Source: CAYJBH01 sp964368625
Lineage (GTDB): Bacteria; Bacillota; Clostridia; Oscillospirales; Ruminococcaceae
Assembly: GCA_964368625.1 (NCBI GenBank)
Contig: CAYJBH010000007.1
Coordinates: 1 to 64,000 of the forward strand
Direction: 5' to 3'
DNA length: 64,000 nt
Positions 17,664 through 26,753 of the stretch are shown here, piece by piece. Positions within the stretch are counted from its first letter, which is position 1, and each line of letters starts with the position of its first letter. The translations under genes and the position numbers were made by a program. Below the pieces are notes generated by a model. That model worked only from the letters and a program-made list of their open reading frames with translations, was not told the DNA's origin and did no database searches.

Positions 17664-19280
17664 TTAACCATTTAAAACTTTTTCCCTATAATCCTTTGGC
17701 GACATACCAAGCTCTTTTTTAAACAGCCTTGATAGGTAGTTAGTGGATTCGATTCCTACCATTGTGCATATATCTTTAATCATTATATTTTTATCTGACA
17801 AACATTTTTTTATCAGATTCAGCCTACATTCTTTTATGTAGGCTGATATTGTTGTGTCGGTGTTTTCGCTAAATAACCTGCTTAGGTAGGATGGGTTATA
17901 ATGTAGCTTGTCGGCTATATTTTCGAGCGAAAGATCGTCGCTGATATTATCGTTAATAAATTTTTTTATTTTATCTACAACAACATTTTCATGCCTACTG
18001 TTAAGGGCGTTTACATGTCTGAAAATTACATAAACAGCCGCATTTAAATCTTCAAAAATCATTTCAGGTTCTATAGCCTCGGCTGTTAATCCTGCAAAAT
18101 TATCGATAATGGTGGTAAGGTTAAAACCTTCGGCAAGGTTTTTAATTACCGATATTATTAAATACAGCTCAACTTTAAGCTGTTGTTCGGTGTACTTATC
18201 GTATATGTTTTTTATGATAGCAATAAGTTCACTATCCTCGCCGGAAAGAAAAAGTCGTTGATAACTTTGACGCTTTATGTCGAAGAAGGAGAATGATTTT
18301 TCTATTATGTTTTTAAATCCATCTGAATAATCGGTTTTTCCGGTCAAGATAGTGGAACCTAAGTTTTTATTGTGTTCGAGAATAATACCTAGAAGCTCAT
18401 TTTCGGTTTTAAGTTCATGAACAGGTATAAACTGTTCCCCTACACACCAGGTAATACTGTCATCAACCTCTCTAATAACACTATCCTGGATTGTCTCGGT
18501 AGTTTGATGAATAAAGTCGACAGTTACATTGTCTTTAGGTTGTAATAAAACAGCAATCTCCGGCTTTCTAAGATTTTGGTAGGAGCTATCGGAAATCATC
18601 GTTATTACCTCAATGGTATCATTAAAGTAGTAACGGTAGATAGAGTTTATCTGTTTTAAAAGCTGTTGAAGAGTTTCGTAGGTGAAGTAGTTGTCCTTAA
18701 GGTTGTCGAATCTTATAAGTGAAAGGAAAAACAAACCAAAAGGATCAATGTTTATGTTAAAAGATGAAAGCTTGAGCTTAAGAATACTATGATCAATTTC
18801 TCCCGCAACCAACAGCGGCTTAAAAATCATATCCTCTATCACAAAGAGATTATCCTCTCTGCCATAAAGCTCTAATGATGTTTCGTAGCTGCTTTTTCGC
18901 TCGTTCTTAATTATCTCGATAACCTTGCCAATAACATTTAGGATGTAATCGTCACTCTCGGTTTTAAGTATAAAGTCGATAACTCCATACTTTATTGCAT
19001 CATAGATATGCTCAAACTTTTGATAGGCAGTTAGAAAAACAAACTTGGTATCCTTCCATCTGCTTAAAACACGGTTGCAAAATTCAAGCCCATCCATTCT
19101 AGGCATCTGAATATCTGATAATATTATATCTACTCTATGACGTTCGAGTATCTCCAAGGCCGCAACGGCGCTGTTTGCTCTAAGAACATCTAGCTCATAT
19201 TTCTCCTGGTAGCCAAATAGTCCTACAAGATGGTTCAGCACAAAGGGTTCATCGTCCACTATCAAAAGCTTATAGAGCAT
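17664..19280 (-). CDS. YesN-type response regulator (receiver + AraC HTH)
   Basis: 538 residues. The N-terminal receiver domain (1-120) has the acidic pair DDE at 9-11, the phosphoacceptor Asp in IILSDIQMPRMDG (about 57) and Lys in LKTESDD. A long middle region without recognised motif follows, and the C-terminal AraC/XylS double helix-turn-helix (about 435-535) contains ENIADKLHYNPSYLSRLF and KDICTMVGIESTNYLSRLFKKELGMSPKDYR. It overlaps the end of the sensor kinase gene by 11 bases. YesN proteins usually control nearby carbohydrate or nutrient uptake. The nearest divergent target is the permease/sulfur operon from 21249, but no proof is visible. Confidence 0.92.
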   Translation of the reverse strand: MLYKLLIVDDEPFVLNHLVGLFGYQEKYELDVLRANSAVAALEILERHRVDIILSDIQMPRMDGLEFCNRVLSRWKDTKFVFLTAYQKFEHIYDAIKYGVIDFILKTESDDYILNVIGKVIEIIKNERKSSYETSLELYGREDNLFVIEDMIFKPLLVAGEIDHSILKLKLSSFNINIDPFGLFFLSLIRFDNLKDNYFTYETLQQLLKQINSIYRYYFNDTIEVITMISDSSYQNLRKPEIAVLLQPKDNVTVDFIHQTTETIQDSVIREVDDSITWCVGEQFIPVHELKTENELLGIILEHNKNLGSTILTGKTDYSDGFKNIIEKSFSFFDIKRQSYQRLFLSGEDSELIAIIKNIYDKYTEQQLKVELYLIISVIKNLAEGFNLTTIIDNFAGLTAEAIEPEMIFEDLNAAVYVIFRHVNALNSRHENVVVDKIKKFINDNISDDLSLENIADKLHYNPSYLSRLFSENTDTTISAYIKECRLNLIKKCLSDKNIMIKDICTMVGIESTNYLSRLFKKELGMSPKDYREKVLNG

Positions 19281-20958
19281 CCTCCTCCTTTACCGACGTT
19301 GCGGTGTCTATAGTTATGGTAACACATAGCCCTGAATTTTCCAGATTCTCAATTTTCAGTCCACTACCGGCGGCATACATTATTCCGATTCGGCGGTGTA
19401 TATTTGTAAGTCCGCTTATATCATCAAGACTTTTAAGAGCAAATCGTTCATTAATTTCGGCGATTTTTGATGGTTCTATGTGGCTAATGGTATCCATTAT
19501 TTTAATATATATTATGTTATTATGGCAACTGAAGGTTATTTGGATATTAATTGGATCGTCTGTATTTTCCATACTGTATTTAAAAATGTTTTCAACAACG
19601 GGTTGCAGTATAAGACGAGGCACATTAAGATGCTCAAACCGCAGTGGTATTTTGTCAACCTTATAGCTAATTCTATCCTGAAATCTCATGGTTTGTATAC
19701 TAAGGTAGTTAACCGCGTGTTCTAGTTCTTTTATCAGCTCTATCTCATCGCGGCCTTCCTTCGTTATATATCTGAAATAGTGACCGAGGTGCTCAAGAAG
19801 ATACCCTGCATTTTCGTTATCTTCATTTTCAATCATACGAGAAAGCATAAAAAAATTGTTGTATAAAAAGTGTGGATTTATCTGTGATTGTAGCTGTTTA
19901 AGTTCAGCTCTCTTCACCAATAAATCTTTCTGATAAACATGTTCAATCATCTCGTTTAAATTTTCGGTCATCTCGCCTAGTTTATCTGCAATCATACCAA
20001 ACTCGGTATTTTTGTGTTTGCTGTCTATTCTATAGAATCTACCCTCCTGCGCATGTTGTATCGAGGCAATTATTTCTGCCATAGGTTTTTGGACAACAAT
20101 GTAGCAATAAACAATGTAACCAACTAAAAGAAACACAAACATTCCAAGTAAGAAAATAAATATTCGATATGTGCGATCATAATCAATTAAGATGCTGCTA
20201 TAAGGGATATATAAATCAAGCGTTGGAACTAATGCAGTTTCTGATTCATAGCTTAAGGATATTCCTTCGGTAGAGGCTCCTTTTCCAACCATAGCAATAG
20301 GCTCAAAAGCACTTTCTGTGTACAGGATAACGCTTGCATCTTCATATACGTTAAGCCTTTCAAGCATATCTAAAATAGCAGCATTATCAAAATCGGCCTT
20401 AACCAGGAATTTATCAATTTCATTGCTGGTATCAAAGGATAAATTAGTTTGTAAAATAGAAATTATATTGTTATCAATATAAAGCATATTTCTATCGTCG
20501 ATCAAATCTTTTAACGCAATATACTCACTGGTGTCCATATCGTCAACGTTATAACGTTGATTGGATTCACGGGTAAGGGTTAAGTTAATTTGAGGAATAA
20601 ATAAAGAAATTTCTGATAAATAATCATTTAAACCAATAGCAATCTCAAGTTGTACTCCAACATCTGCAATGGCTGAGGCCTGGTCGAATAGATCCATATA
20701 GCGGCCGGAATGTGCCAAATCAATTCCCGAGCTGCTAATATGAATGTTGTATATAGCATTTATAGATTTTTGAATGCTTGATTCAAAATCGTTATAAATG
20801 TCCTCGGCCAATGCATCGATATACTCTATCTCTTTCGCTATAAGAGTTTCACGGTTAAGGTGAAAAAAAACAGATATTATGCTCAACAAAGCAAGAAATA
20901 ATATCACCACAACTATTAATATTTTGAAATAGACGGTATTATAAAATTTTAATCCCAT
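19270..20958 (-). CDS. YesM-type sensor histidine kinase
   Basis: 562 residues. TM1 (about 10-32), an extracytoplasmic sensor region (about 33-262), TM2 (about 265-288), a HAMP-like linker, then a His_kinase (LytS/YehU type) domain with QSQINPHFLYNNFF (phosphoacceptor His363). The C-terminal HATPase domain has the N-box VENIFKYS. It phosphorylates the cotranscribed YesN-type regulator. The start ATG at 20958 is followed immediately by a plausible membrane anchor. The ligand is unknown. Confidence 0.92.
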   Translation of the reverse strand: MGLKFYNTVYFKILIVVVILFLALLSIISVFFHLNRETLIAKEIEYIDALAEDIYNDFESSIQKSINAIYNIHISSSGIDLAHSGRYMDLFDQASAIADVGVQLEIAIGLNDYLSEISLFIPQINLTLTRESNQRYNVDDMDTSEYIALKDLIDDRNMLYIDNNIISILQTNLSFDTSNEIDKFLVKADFDNAAILDMLERLNVYEDASVILYTESAFEPIAMVGKGASTEGISLSYESETALVPTLDLYIPYSSILIDYDRTYRIFIFLLGMFVFLLVGYIVYCYIVVQKPMAEIIASIQHAQEGRFYRIDSKHKNTEFGMIADKLGEMTENLNEMIEHVYQKDLLVKRAELKQLQSQINPHFLYNNFFMLSRMIENEDNENAGYLLEHLGHYFRYITKEGRDEIELIKELEHAVNYLSIQTMRFQDRISYKVDKIPLRFEHLNVPRLILQPVVENIFKYSMENTDDPINIQITFSCHNNIIYIKIMDTISHIEPSKIAEINERFALKSLDDISGLTNIHRRIGIMYAAGSGLKIENLENSGLCVTITIDTATSVKEEDAL

Positions 20959-21151
20959 TTTTAATAGTTCCGATAAAACTTCCTTTATGATAATAACACA
21001 AATAAAGAAACATGTAAAGCAGATGTATAATGAAGAGCTTTAGCAAAATTTAGCTTATAAATAAAGAGAAATACCTAATCTTTGGATGTTAAGTATAGGT
21101 TCTCTGGTTTAACACAAAACTGTTAAATTTACACTAAAAAATATTTTTTGA

Positions 21152-21180
21152 TTGACAAATACTATGATTTGTAGTATATT
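21152..21180 (+). promoter_or_regulatory. Sigma-A promoter with embedded palindrome upstream of the permease/sulfur operon
   Basis: Perfect TTGACA (21152-21157), a 17-base spacer and TATATT (21175-21180). The spacer holds an inverted repeat ATACTA-N7-TAGTAT (21159-21164 and 21172-21177) that overlaps the -10. This is the classic position for a repressor operator. Confidence 0.7.
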
Positions 21181-21248
21181 CAAAATAATTAGTTTATAAA
21201 ATGATTATCAAAATAGTACTCTTACCAACAAAAAGAAAAGAGGCTAAA

Positions 21249-22562
21249 ATGGGCAAAAAGTTAACGGTTTTTGAAATATTTACTATGGTTTTGGGTGCTA
21301 TCATAGGGATGGGTTCATTCACCTTGCCCGGTTCTAAATTTTTATTGTCTGCCGGGGTTTTAAATACCTCAATCGGATTGTTTATAGGTACAATGTTTAT
21401 GGTAGTTATCGAAAGATGCTACCGATATATGATGAGTCAAAATATTACTGCAGGTGGGGAATTTTCTTTTACCTTGCAATATTTTGGAAAACGGCACGGA
21501 TTTGTTGTGGGTTGGTTTTTATTTCTGGCATACCTAACCTTAATACCACTCAATGCATTAGCATTTCCAATAGTTCTTAACTTTCTTTTTCCTGATCTAC
21601 TTAGTTTTGGATATCTCTACACAGTTGCAGGCGACGAAATCTACATTGGTGAGATATTAGTTGCGTGTTCATTAATATTTTTGTTTTCAATAATTAACCT
21701 AGTTGGAGTAAAGAATACAGGTAAGGTTCAAAAGATTATAGTATCCTGCTTGATAGCTTCGGTTTTTATTGTTTTTATTTTTATGCTGATGAATGCAGAC
21801 ATTGCCACCTTCAATGAAAACTATATTTTAAGCTATCAGTTTAGTTTTTCACAAATAATACAGATAATTGCAATTACCCCGTTTTTGTTTATTGGATTTG
21901 ATGTTGTGCCACAGCTGATTAATGATCTTGGAGTTAGTAATAACAAGGCTTCAACTATTGCCGTTGCGGGCTTATTGTTCGGAATGTTAATTTACATTTT
22001 ATTAAACTTTATGACGGGCCTCGGCTTCTCGGCAACCGAGGCAGCCGATTTAGAATGGGCATTAGGTTCTAGCGTTGTAAACATAGTTGGTGAATGGGCA
22101 TTTGTTTTAATAGTGATAGGCCTTGCAAGTGCGGTTACCGCTGGAATAAACGGTTTTATGGTATCCTCAACCAAGCTTATCGGAGCAATGAGTGAAGAAA
22201 AACTCATGCCAACACCATTTAGCATATTAAATAAGGCGGGTGTTGCAAAAAATACAATTTATTTTATTGCTGTTATCGGAATAGCACTTACATTTTTTGG
22301 GAGAAATGCAGTGCTTTGGGTGGTTGACATGTGTTCTTTCGGAGCTGCAGTTACCTATTTTTATGTATGTGTAATAACGGCTAAAAAGGCAGCGGAAAAA
22401 GGTGTTCAAATCTTTGGAGTTATCGGAGCGATAATAAGCTTCTTAATAGCACTACTTTTATTATTACCAATATCACCGGCACAGCTATCTATGGAGCCGT
22501 TAGTGCTTCTCATTGTATGGGTTGTTTTGGGAATAGTAATAGGAAGAAAGATAACTAAATAG
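21249..22562 (+). CDS. APC-superfamily amino-acid/organic cation permease
   Basis: 437 residues, about 12 transmembrane helices. Start ATG 21249 (MGKKLTVFEIF) has AGAGG 6 bases upstream; the ATG at 21201 lies close to the transcription start and has no site. The APC fold's TM1 signature appears as GAIIGMGSFTLPG, with helix-breaking Gly residues typical of amino-acid binding. The mid-protein FIGFDVVPQLINDLG resembles the TM6 FxGFD/E motif of the family. It is followed after 19 bases by CoA-disulfide reductase-rhodanese and then a YeeE/YedE transporter. A sulfur-containing amino acid or amine substrate is therefore plausible but inferred from context only. Confidence 0.85.
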   Translation: MGKKLTVFEIFTMVLGAIIGMGSFTLPGSKFLLSAGVLNTSIGLFIGTMFMVVIERCYRYMMSQNITAGGEFSFTLQYFGKRHGFVVGWFLFLAYLTLIPLNALAFPIVLNFLFPDLLSFGYLYTVAGDEIYIGEILVACSLIFLFSIINLVGVKNTGKVQKIIVSCLIASVFIVFIFMLMNADIATFNENYILSYQFSFSQIIQIIAITPFLFIGFDVVPQLINDLGVSNNKASTIAVAGLLFGMLIYILLNFMTGLGFSATEAADLEWALGSSVVNIVGEWAFVLIVIGLASAVTAGINGFMVSSTKLIGAMSEEKLMPTPFSILNKAGVAKNTIYFIAVIGIALTFFGRNAVLWVVDMCSFGAAVTYFYVCVITAKKAAEKGVQIFGVIGAIISFLIALLLLLPISPAQLSMEPLVLLIVWVVLGIVIGRKITK

Positions 22563-22581
22563 TAAAGAGGAGGGTTTAAAA

Positions 22582-24273
22582 ATGAAGTATGTAATTGTAG
22601 GTGGTGTAGCAGGTGGTGCATCCACTGCGGCGAGGCTAAGAAGGCTGGATGAGAAAGCAGAAATTATTATGTTTGAAAGAGGCCCTCATGTATCATTTTC
22701 GAACTGTTGTTTACCCTATAGACTAAGTGAGCAGGTGAAGGAACATGATGATCTGGTTTTAATGAGCCCTGGTCAGTTTCATAAACAATATAACATTACG
22801 GCAAGGGTTAACAGCGAGGTTATTGGGATTGATCGTGCCTCGATGTCGGTTAAGGTTAAACAGACCGATAAAAAGGAATACAGCGAGAGCTACGATAAGC
22901 TTATTCTTGCTCCGGGAGCAGATGCAATAGCACCAAAGCTTGAGGGGTATGAAACGGCAGATGTATTTACCGTTAAAAACGTTGTTGACGTTTCAAGGCT
23001 TTATGATTTTATCAACGATAAGGGTGATGTTAAAAAGATTACCGTTGTTGGTGGAGGTTTTATAGGTGTTGAGGTAGCAGAAAATCTGCGAGAAGCAGAT
23101 TTTGAAGTTACCTTGGTTGAAGCAGACACTCAGGTTTTAAGACAATTTGACTACGATATGGTTCAGATAATACATAAAGAAATGTCAGACAAGGGCATAA
23201 AGCTTTTGCTAGGAAAGATGGCAAAAAAATATGATAAAAACAACCTTATATTGGAGGACGGCACCGTTGTTGAAGGCGATGCGGTTGTTATGGCTATCGG
23301 GGTTAGACCACAATCAGAGCTTGCAGTTGCCGCAGGAATAGAGACAACAAAAAGCGGACACATAAAGGTTAACGCAAACTGGCAGACTATCACCGACAAT
23401 AATATCTATGCCGTTGGTGATGTTGTTGAGGTTGTTAATGCTATAACACATAAGTCATTTGCGCTACCGTTAGCAGGTCCGGCACAAAAGCAGGCTCGTC
23501 AGGCTGCAAACCATATTTACGGTATTCTTCCGCAGAGTAATGGCTTTATAGGTTCTTCCTGCATAAAGGTTTTTGATTATAATGCAGCATCAACCGGCCT
23601 TAACGAGAAAAACTGCAAGGCAGAGGGACTTAACTACGATATAACCTATATTATTCCTCAGGACAAGGTTGGATTAATGCCGGGTTCATCACCGTTCTTC
23701 TTTAAGCTTATCTATGAAGTTCCTACCGCAAGGGTGCTGGGTGCACAGGCCATCTCTAAGGGAGATGCCGCAAAACGTGTTGATGTTGTTGCAACACTTA
23801 TTAAGTTCGGCGGAACACTCACCGATTTAGCAGATCTTGAACTTTGCTATGCACCCCCTGTGTCTACAGCAAAGGATCCAACCAACATGGCAGCATTGGT
23901 ATCATTAAATCTACTCGGTAATGTTTACAAGCAGGTTAGGGTAGACGAGGTTAGAGGCTTGGTAGAATCCGGCGCATATATCATAGATGTTCGTGAGCCG
24001 GGTGAATATGCCCGTTCTCATATCAAGGGTGCGGTAAATGTTCCGTTAAGTGAAATTCGTGATAGACTAAACGAAATCCCAACAGATAAGCCGGTTTATC
24101 TACATTGCCGTTCCTCACAGCGAAGCTATAACGCATGTATGATGCTAAAAGCAAACGGTTTTGATAACATCTATAATATCTCGGGAAGCTTTTTAGGCAT
24201 TTCATTCTACGAGTATTTTAACGACACCATAACCGGACGTGAAAAAATAGTTACCGATTACAACTTTAACTAA
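22582..24273 (+). CDS. CoA-disulfide reductase / NAD(P)H sulfur oxidoreductase with C-terminal rhodanese domain
   Basis: 563 residues. The FAD/NAD(P)H disulfide oxidoreductase part (1-445) has the N-terminal dinucleotide fold (VGGVAGGASTAARLRR), the redox centre SFSNCCLPY (Cys42, Cys43), the NAD fold TVVGGGFIGVEVAENL and YAVGDVVE for FAD. The C-terminal rhodanese domain (about 460-550) has the active-site loop HCRSSQRS. CoADR-Rhd proteins reduce CoA disulfide, CoA persulfides, polysulfide or sulfur. Cys42 is the expected active residue; a second Cys at 43 replaces the usual Gly/Ala. The gene is inside an operon with a YeeE-type transporter. Confidence 0.93.
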   Translation: MKYVIVGGVAGGASTAARLRRLDEKAEIIMFERGPHVSFSNCCLPYRLSEQVKEHDDLVLMSPGQFHKQYNITARVNSEVIGIDRASMSVKVKQTDKKEYSESYDKLILAPGADAIAPKLEGYETADVFTVKNVVDVSRLYDFINDKGDVKKITVVGGGFIGVEVAENLREADFEVTLVEADTQVLRQFDYDMVQIIHKEMSDKGIKLLLGKMAKKYDKNNLILEDGTVVEGDAVVMAIGVRPQSELAVAAGIETTKSGHIKVNANWQTITDNNIYAVGDVVEVVNAITHKSFALPLAGPAQKQARQAANHIYGILPQSNGFIGSSCIKVFDYNAASTGLNEKNCKAEGLNYDITYIIPQDKVGLMPGSSPFFFKLIYEVPTARVLGAQAISKGDAAKRVDVVATLIKFGGTLTDLADLELCYAPPVSTAKDPTNMAALVSLNLLGNVYKQVRVDEVRGLVESGAYIIDVREPGEYARSHIKGAVNVPLSEIRDRLNEIPTDKPVYLHCRSSQRSYNACMMLKANGFDNIYNISGSFLGISFYEYFNDTITGREKIVTDYNFN

Positions 24274-24283
24274 GGGGTGTGAA

Positions 24284-25552
24284 ATGAAAATAAATAAGGT
24301 TGAATTTGGAATAGGGGCCGGAATTCTTGTTCTGGTTATCCTTTCCGGAATAACTTTTTTGAGTAGCGATTCGCTGGTTACCCGTCTTTTAGTTGGACTT
24401 GCTATAGGATATACGCTTGCTCGTTCATACTACGGTTTTGCCGGCAGTGTGAATAGGGCGTATGGTACCGGTTCAACCAAACTTATGCGCTCCATGATGA
24501 TTATGTTTTTAGTTACGGCAATCGGGGTTTCGGCATTAGTTTATTCCGACCCTACACTTTATAGTCTTTCTATCTACCCTATAAATATTGGTCTTGCTAT
24601 AGGCGCTACGATGTTTGGAGTCGGAATGGCATTTGCCGCCTGTTGTGCCTCGGGCGTACTTACCGACCTTGTAGAGGTTCCGATAAAATCACTTGTGGTT
24701 TTACTGTTCTTTTGCATAGGTGTTATGCTGGGGTTTCCCCTTCAAAAAGGTGCTCCGTGGGTAACCGATTCGCTGGTAGGCGGAACCATCTACGAAAATG
24801 GAATCTTTTTGCCGGAACTTTTTACCTTCGACGGATATAACGGATATTTAGGTGCGGTTGTTTTCACAGCAATCCTTGTGTTCATAGTGATTTCACTATC
24901 CTATCTCTATGAGAGTCGTCGTCGCAAAGAAGGAACCTACACTAAGGTTGTGAGTGAAGCGGCTCAGGACAAGGTGATGATAGAAACCATTAACGAAGAT
25001 GACAAGGACTATAAAATTGTTTCACAAAAAACCTTTTACCGTCTTTTCGTAAAACCATGGTCGCTTACAACCGGTGCATTTGCAATGTCGGCTATATTTA
25101 TCTATCTCATGGCTAAAACGAACTCAGGATGGGGAGTTACCACAGCTTTTGGACGCTGGTTTTTACAACTTCTTGCAACCTTCGGAGTTTCCACCGAAGC
25201 CCTCTCCGAGTTTAGCATGCAGTCGGTAGAATCATTTACCACACCATTTTTTGAGGTTGGCTCTAATATACAAAATGTTGCTATCCTGGTTGGTGCATTG
25301 GTGGCTACTTTAATGGCAGGAAAATTTAAAAGTAACCTTGAGTTAAAATTCCTTCTAAGCTTTAAAGAGTTTTCATTCTATGCGGTTGCAGGTCTCTTAA
25401 TGGGTGTAGGGACTCGGCTTGCTAACGGCTGTAACGCCGGTGGACTTTATACTCCAATATCACATCTATCACTATCCGGCTGGTTCTTCTTAATCTTTAT
25501 GGTTATAGGTGGAATTGTCGGCAATAAGATTAAACGACAGATATTTAAATAA
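24284..25552 (+). CDS. YeeE/YedE (TsuA-like) sulfur-compound transporter
   Basis: 422 residues, about 9-10 membrane helices. The family (DUF395) includes E. coli and Spirochaeta TsuA, which imports thiosulfate through conserved Cys residues. The two half-motifs are visible: FGVGMAFAACCASG in the first half and GVGTRLANGCNAGG in the second. A charged cytoplasmic loop at about 205-255 separates the halves. It starts 10 bases after the CoA-disulfide reductase gene with GGGGTG upstream, so it is the third gene of the operon. Together they suggest uptake of thiosulfate or another sulfane sulfur source and its reduction or persulfide handling. Confidence 0.9.
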   Translation: MKINKVEFGIGAGILVLVILSGITFLSSDSLVTRLLVGLAIGYTLARSYYGFAGSVNRAYGTGSTKLMRSMMIMFLVTAIGVSALVYSDPTLYSLSIYPINIGLAIGATMFGVGMAFAACCASGVLTDLVEVPIKSLVVLLFFCIGVMLGFPLQKGAPWVTDSLVGGTIYENGIFLPELFTFDGYNGYLGAVVFTAILVFIVISLSYLYESRRRKEGTYTKVVSEAAQDKVMIETINEDDKDYKIVSQKTFYRLFVKPWSLTTGAFAMSAIFIYLMAKTNSGWGVTTAFGRWFLQLLATFGVSTEALSEFSMQSVESFTTPFFEVGSNIQNVAILVGALVATLMAGKFKSNLELKFLLSFKEFSFYAVAGLLMGVGTRLANGCNAGGLYTPISHLSLSGWFFLIFMVIGGIVGNKIKRQIFK

Positions 25553-25554
25553 AA

Positions 25555-25756
25555 ATTATCTCTGCCGCAGGCAGAGATATTGGAAATATTATTTGCCTCG
25601 ATTCCTCGGCATTTTGTATAAATACAAAAACATAATATTTCTCAGACTTGCAGGTTCGGGTGATAAAAATAATCTCTGCCCGTTGCAGAGATTATAATGC
25701 CGAGAAGAATGGCAGGGGCGGATTTCATATCCGCACCTGCCATTCTTATGCAGTTA
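25555..25756. repeat. Palindrome-dense intergenic element cluster
   Basis: Four hairpins lie in 200 bases: ATCTCTGCC/GGCAGAGAT (25558-25578, 3-base loop), TTTTGTA/TACAAAA (about 25613-25628), AATCTCTGC/GCAGAGATT (about 25670-25692), and a 12+6-bp stem at 25705-25747 (GAATGGCAGG...CCTGCCATTC). The first and third share the TCTCTGCC core as a repeated unit. In addition 9-base inverted pairs AAATATTAT/ATAATATTT and CTCGGCATT/AATGCCGAG enclose the middle. This looks like REP/MITE-type material between convergent genes; either stem could also help end transcription. Confidence 0.65.
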
Positions 25757-26620
25757 TCATCTGCCTTGCGATAGTTCTAAGGCTTCGTGTTCACATAATC
25801 TGCGGTAGGTTGATGGGGTTACTCCTGTTTGTTTTTTGAATATTTTTGTAAAATAGTTGTAATCGCTTATGCCAACCTGCTCTGAAACCTCTGCTATTGT
25901 ATAATCGCTTTTTTGGAGCATCTCCCGAGCCGCCTCTACCCTGCGAAGCCTGATAAGCTCGGTAACGGTTAGGTTAAATTCCTGTTTTACCTGTTTGCAC
26001 AGGGTGGTTTTTCCTATGGTAAGATTGTTGCACAGAAAAGGGATGTTAAGCGGCTTTGATAGGTTTTCACGGATAAATCTATCCAGCCCAAGCACAAGCG
26101 GTTCATCCTGCAAACGGATGCATTTTTCTAGCAGAACATAGGCAGAACATGCCTTTAAAATTCTTGCATATGCCTCTAACATTCTAACCTCAACCACCTT
26201 GTTGTCGTTAAACATATCCTTTAACATTTCTGCATTAAGACCCATGTTTTTTAGATGAACAACAAAATTTTGTTCCAGCTTTTCGCTGGGTTCAGTTCTA
26301 ATCTGCCCCATCATTAAAAATCCAAGCAAGGTGTTGTTTTCTTTAATAGGCACAACCATCTCAACCAGACCGGCATGGCATCGATACATATATGGCTCGG
26401 ACGAAGTTTTGGCATGTTGATATGCAACGTTATCGCATTTTAAACATTCGTTTTGTGCGGCCGACGATAATCTAATCTCTTTGCAATAGGGTGAATGGTT
26501 AGCCGGGTGGGCTACAATCTCTCTTCCGTCAACATCAAAAAAACCTACCCTTACTCCGGCAATCAGATAAAAATCGTATAAAAGATTTGATAATTTTTTA
26601 CTGCTCCAAACCACAGACAT
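25757..26620 (-). CDS. PocR-domain AraC-family transcriptional regulator
   Basis: 287 residues. The N-terminal PocR ligand-binding domain (about 5-165), a PAS-like fold first seen in the propanediol/cobalamin regulator PocR, has conserved Cys residues (CLKCDN, YRCHAGL). The C-terminal AraC double helix-turn-helix (about 185-280) contains GKTTLCKQVKQEF and AEVSEQVGISDYNYFTKIFKKQTGVTPSTYR. The gene is transcribed away from the URO-D methyltransferase gene at 26754, with a 133-base spacer, so it likely regulates that gene and itself. PocR domains are associated with small hydrocarbon derivatives and corrinoid-dependent pathways. Confidence 0.9.
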   Translation of the reverse strand: MSVVWSSKKLSNLLYDFYLIAGVRVGFFDVDGREIVAHPANHSPYCKEIRLSSAAQNECLKCDNVAYQHAKTSSEPYMYRCHAGLVEMVVPIKENNTLLGFLMMGQIRTEPSEKLEQNFVVHLKNMGLNAEMLKDMFNDNKVVEVRMLEAYARILKACSAYVLLEKCIRLQDEPLVLGLDRFIRENLSKPLNIPFLCNNLTIGKTTLCKQVKQEFNLTVTELIRLRRVEAAREMLQKSDYTIAEVSEQVGISDYNYFTKIFKKQTGVTPSTYRRLCEHEALELSQGR

Positions 26621-26753
26621 AGAAAACTTCTCCTTTGGGCGAACAAAATTTCTAATATATGAACAGTGTAACCTATTTTACTGATATTTGCAATGTTAAA
26701 ATAATATATAGAAAGAGATTTGCAAGCTTATGTTGAAAATTGAGGATATATAG

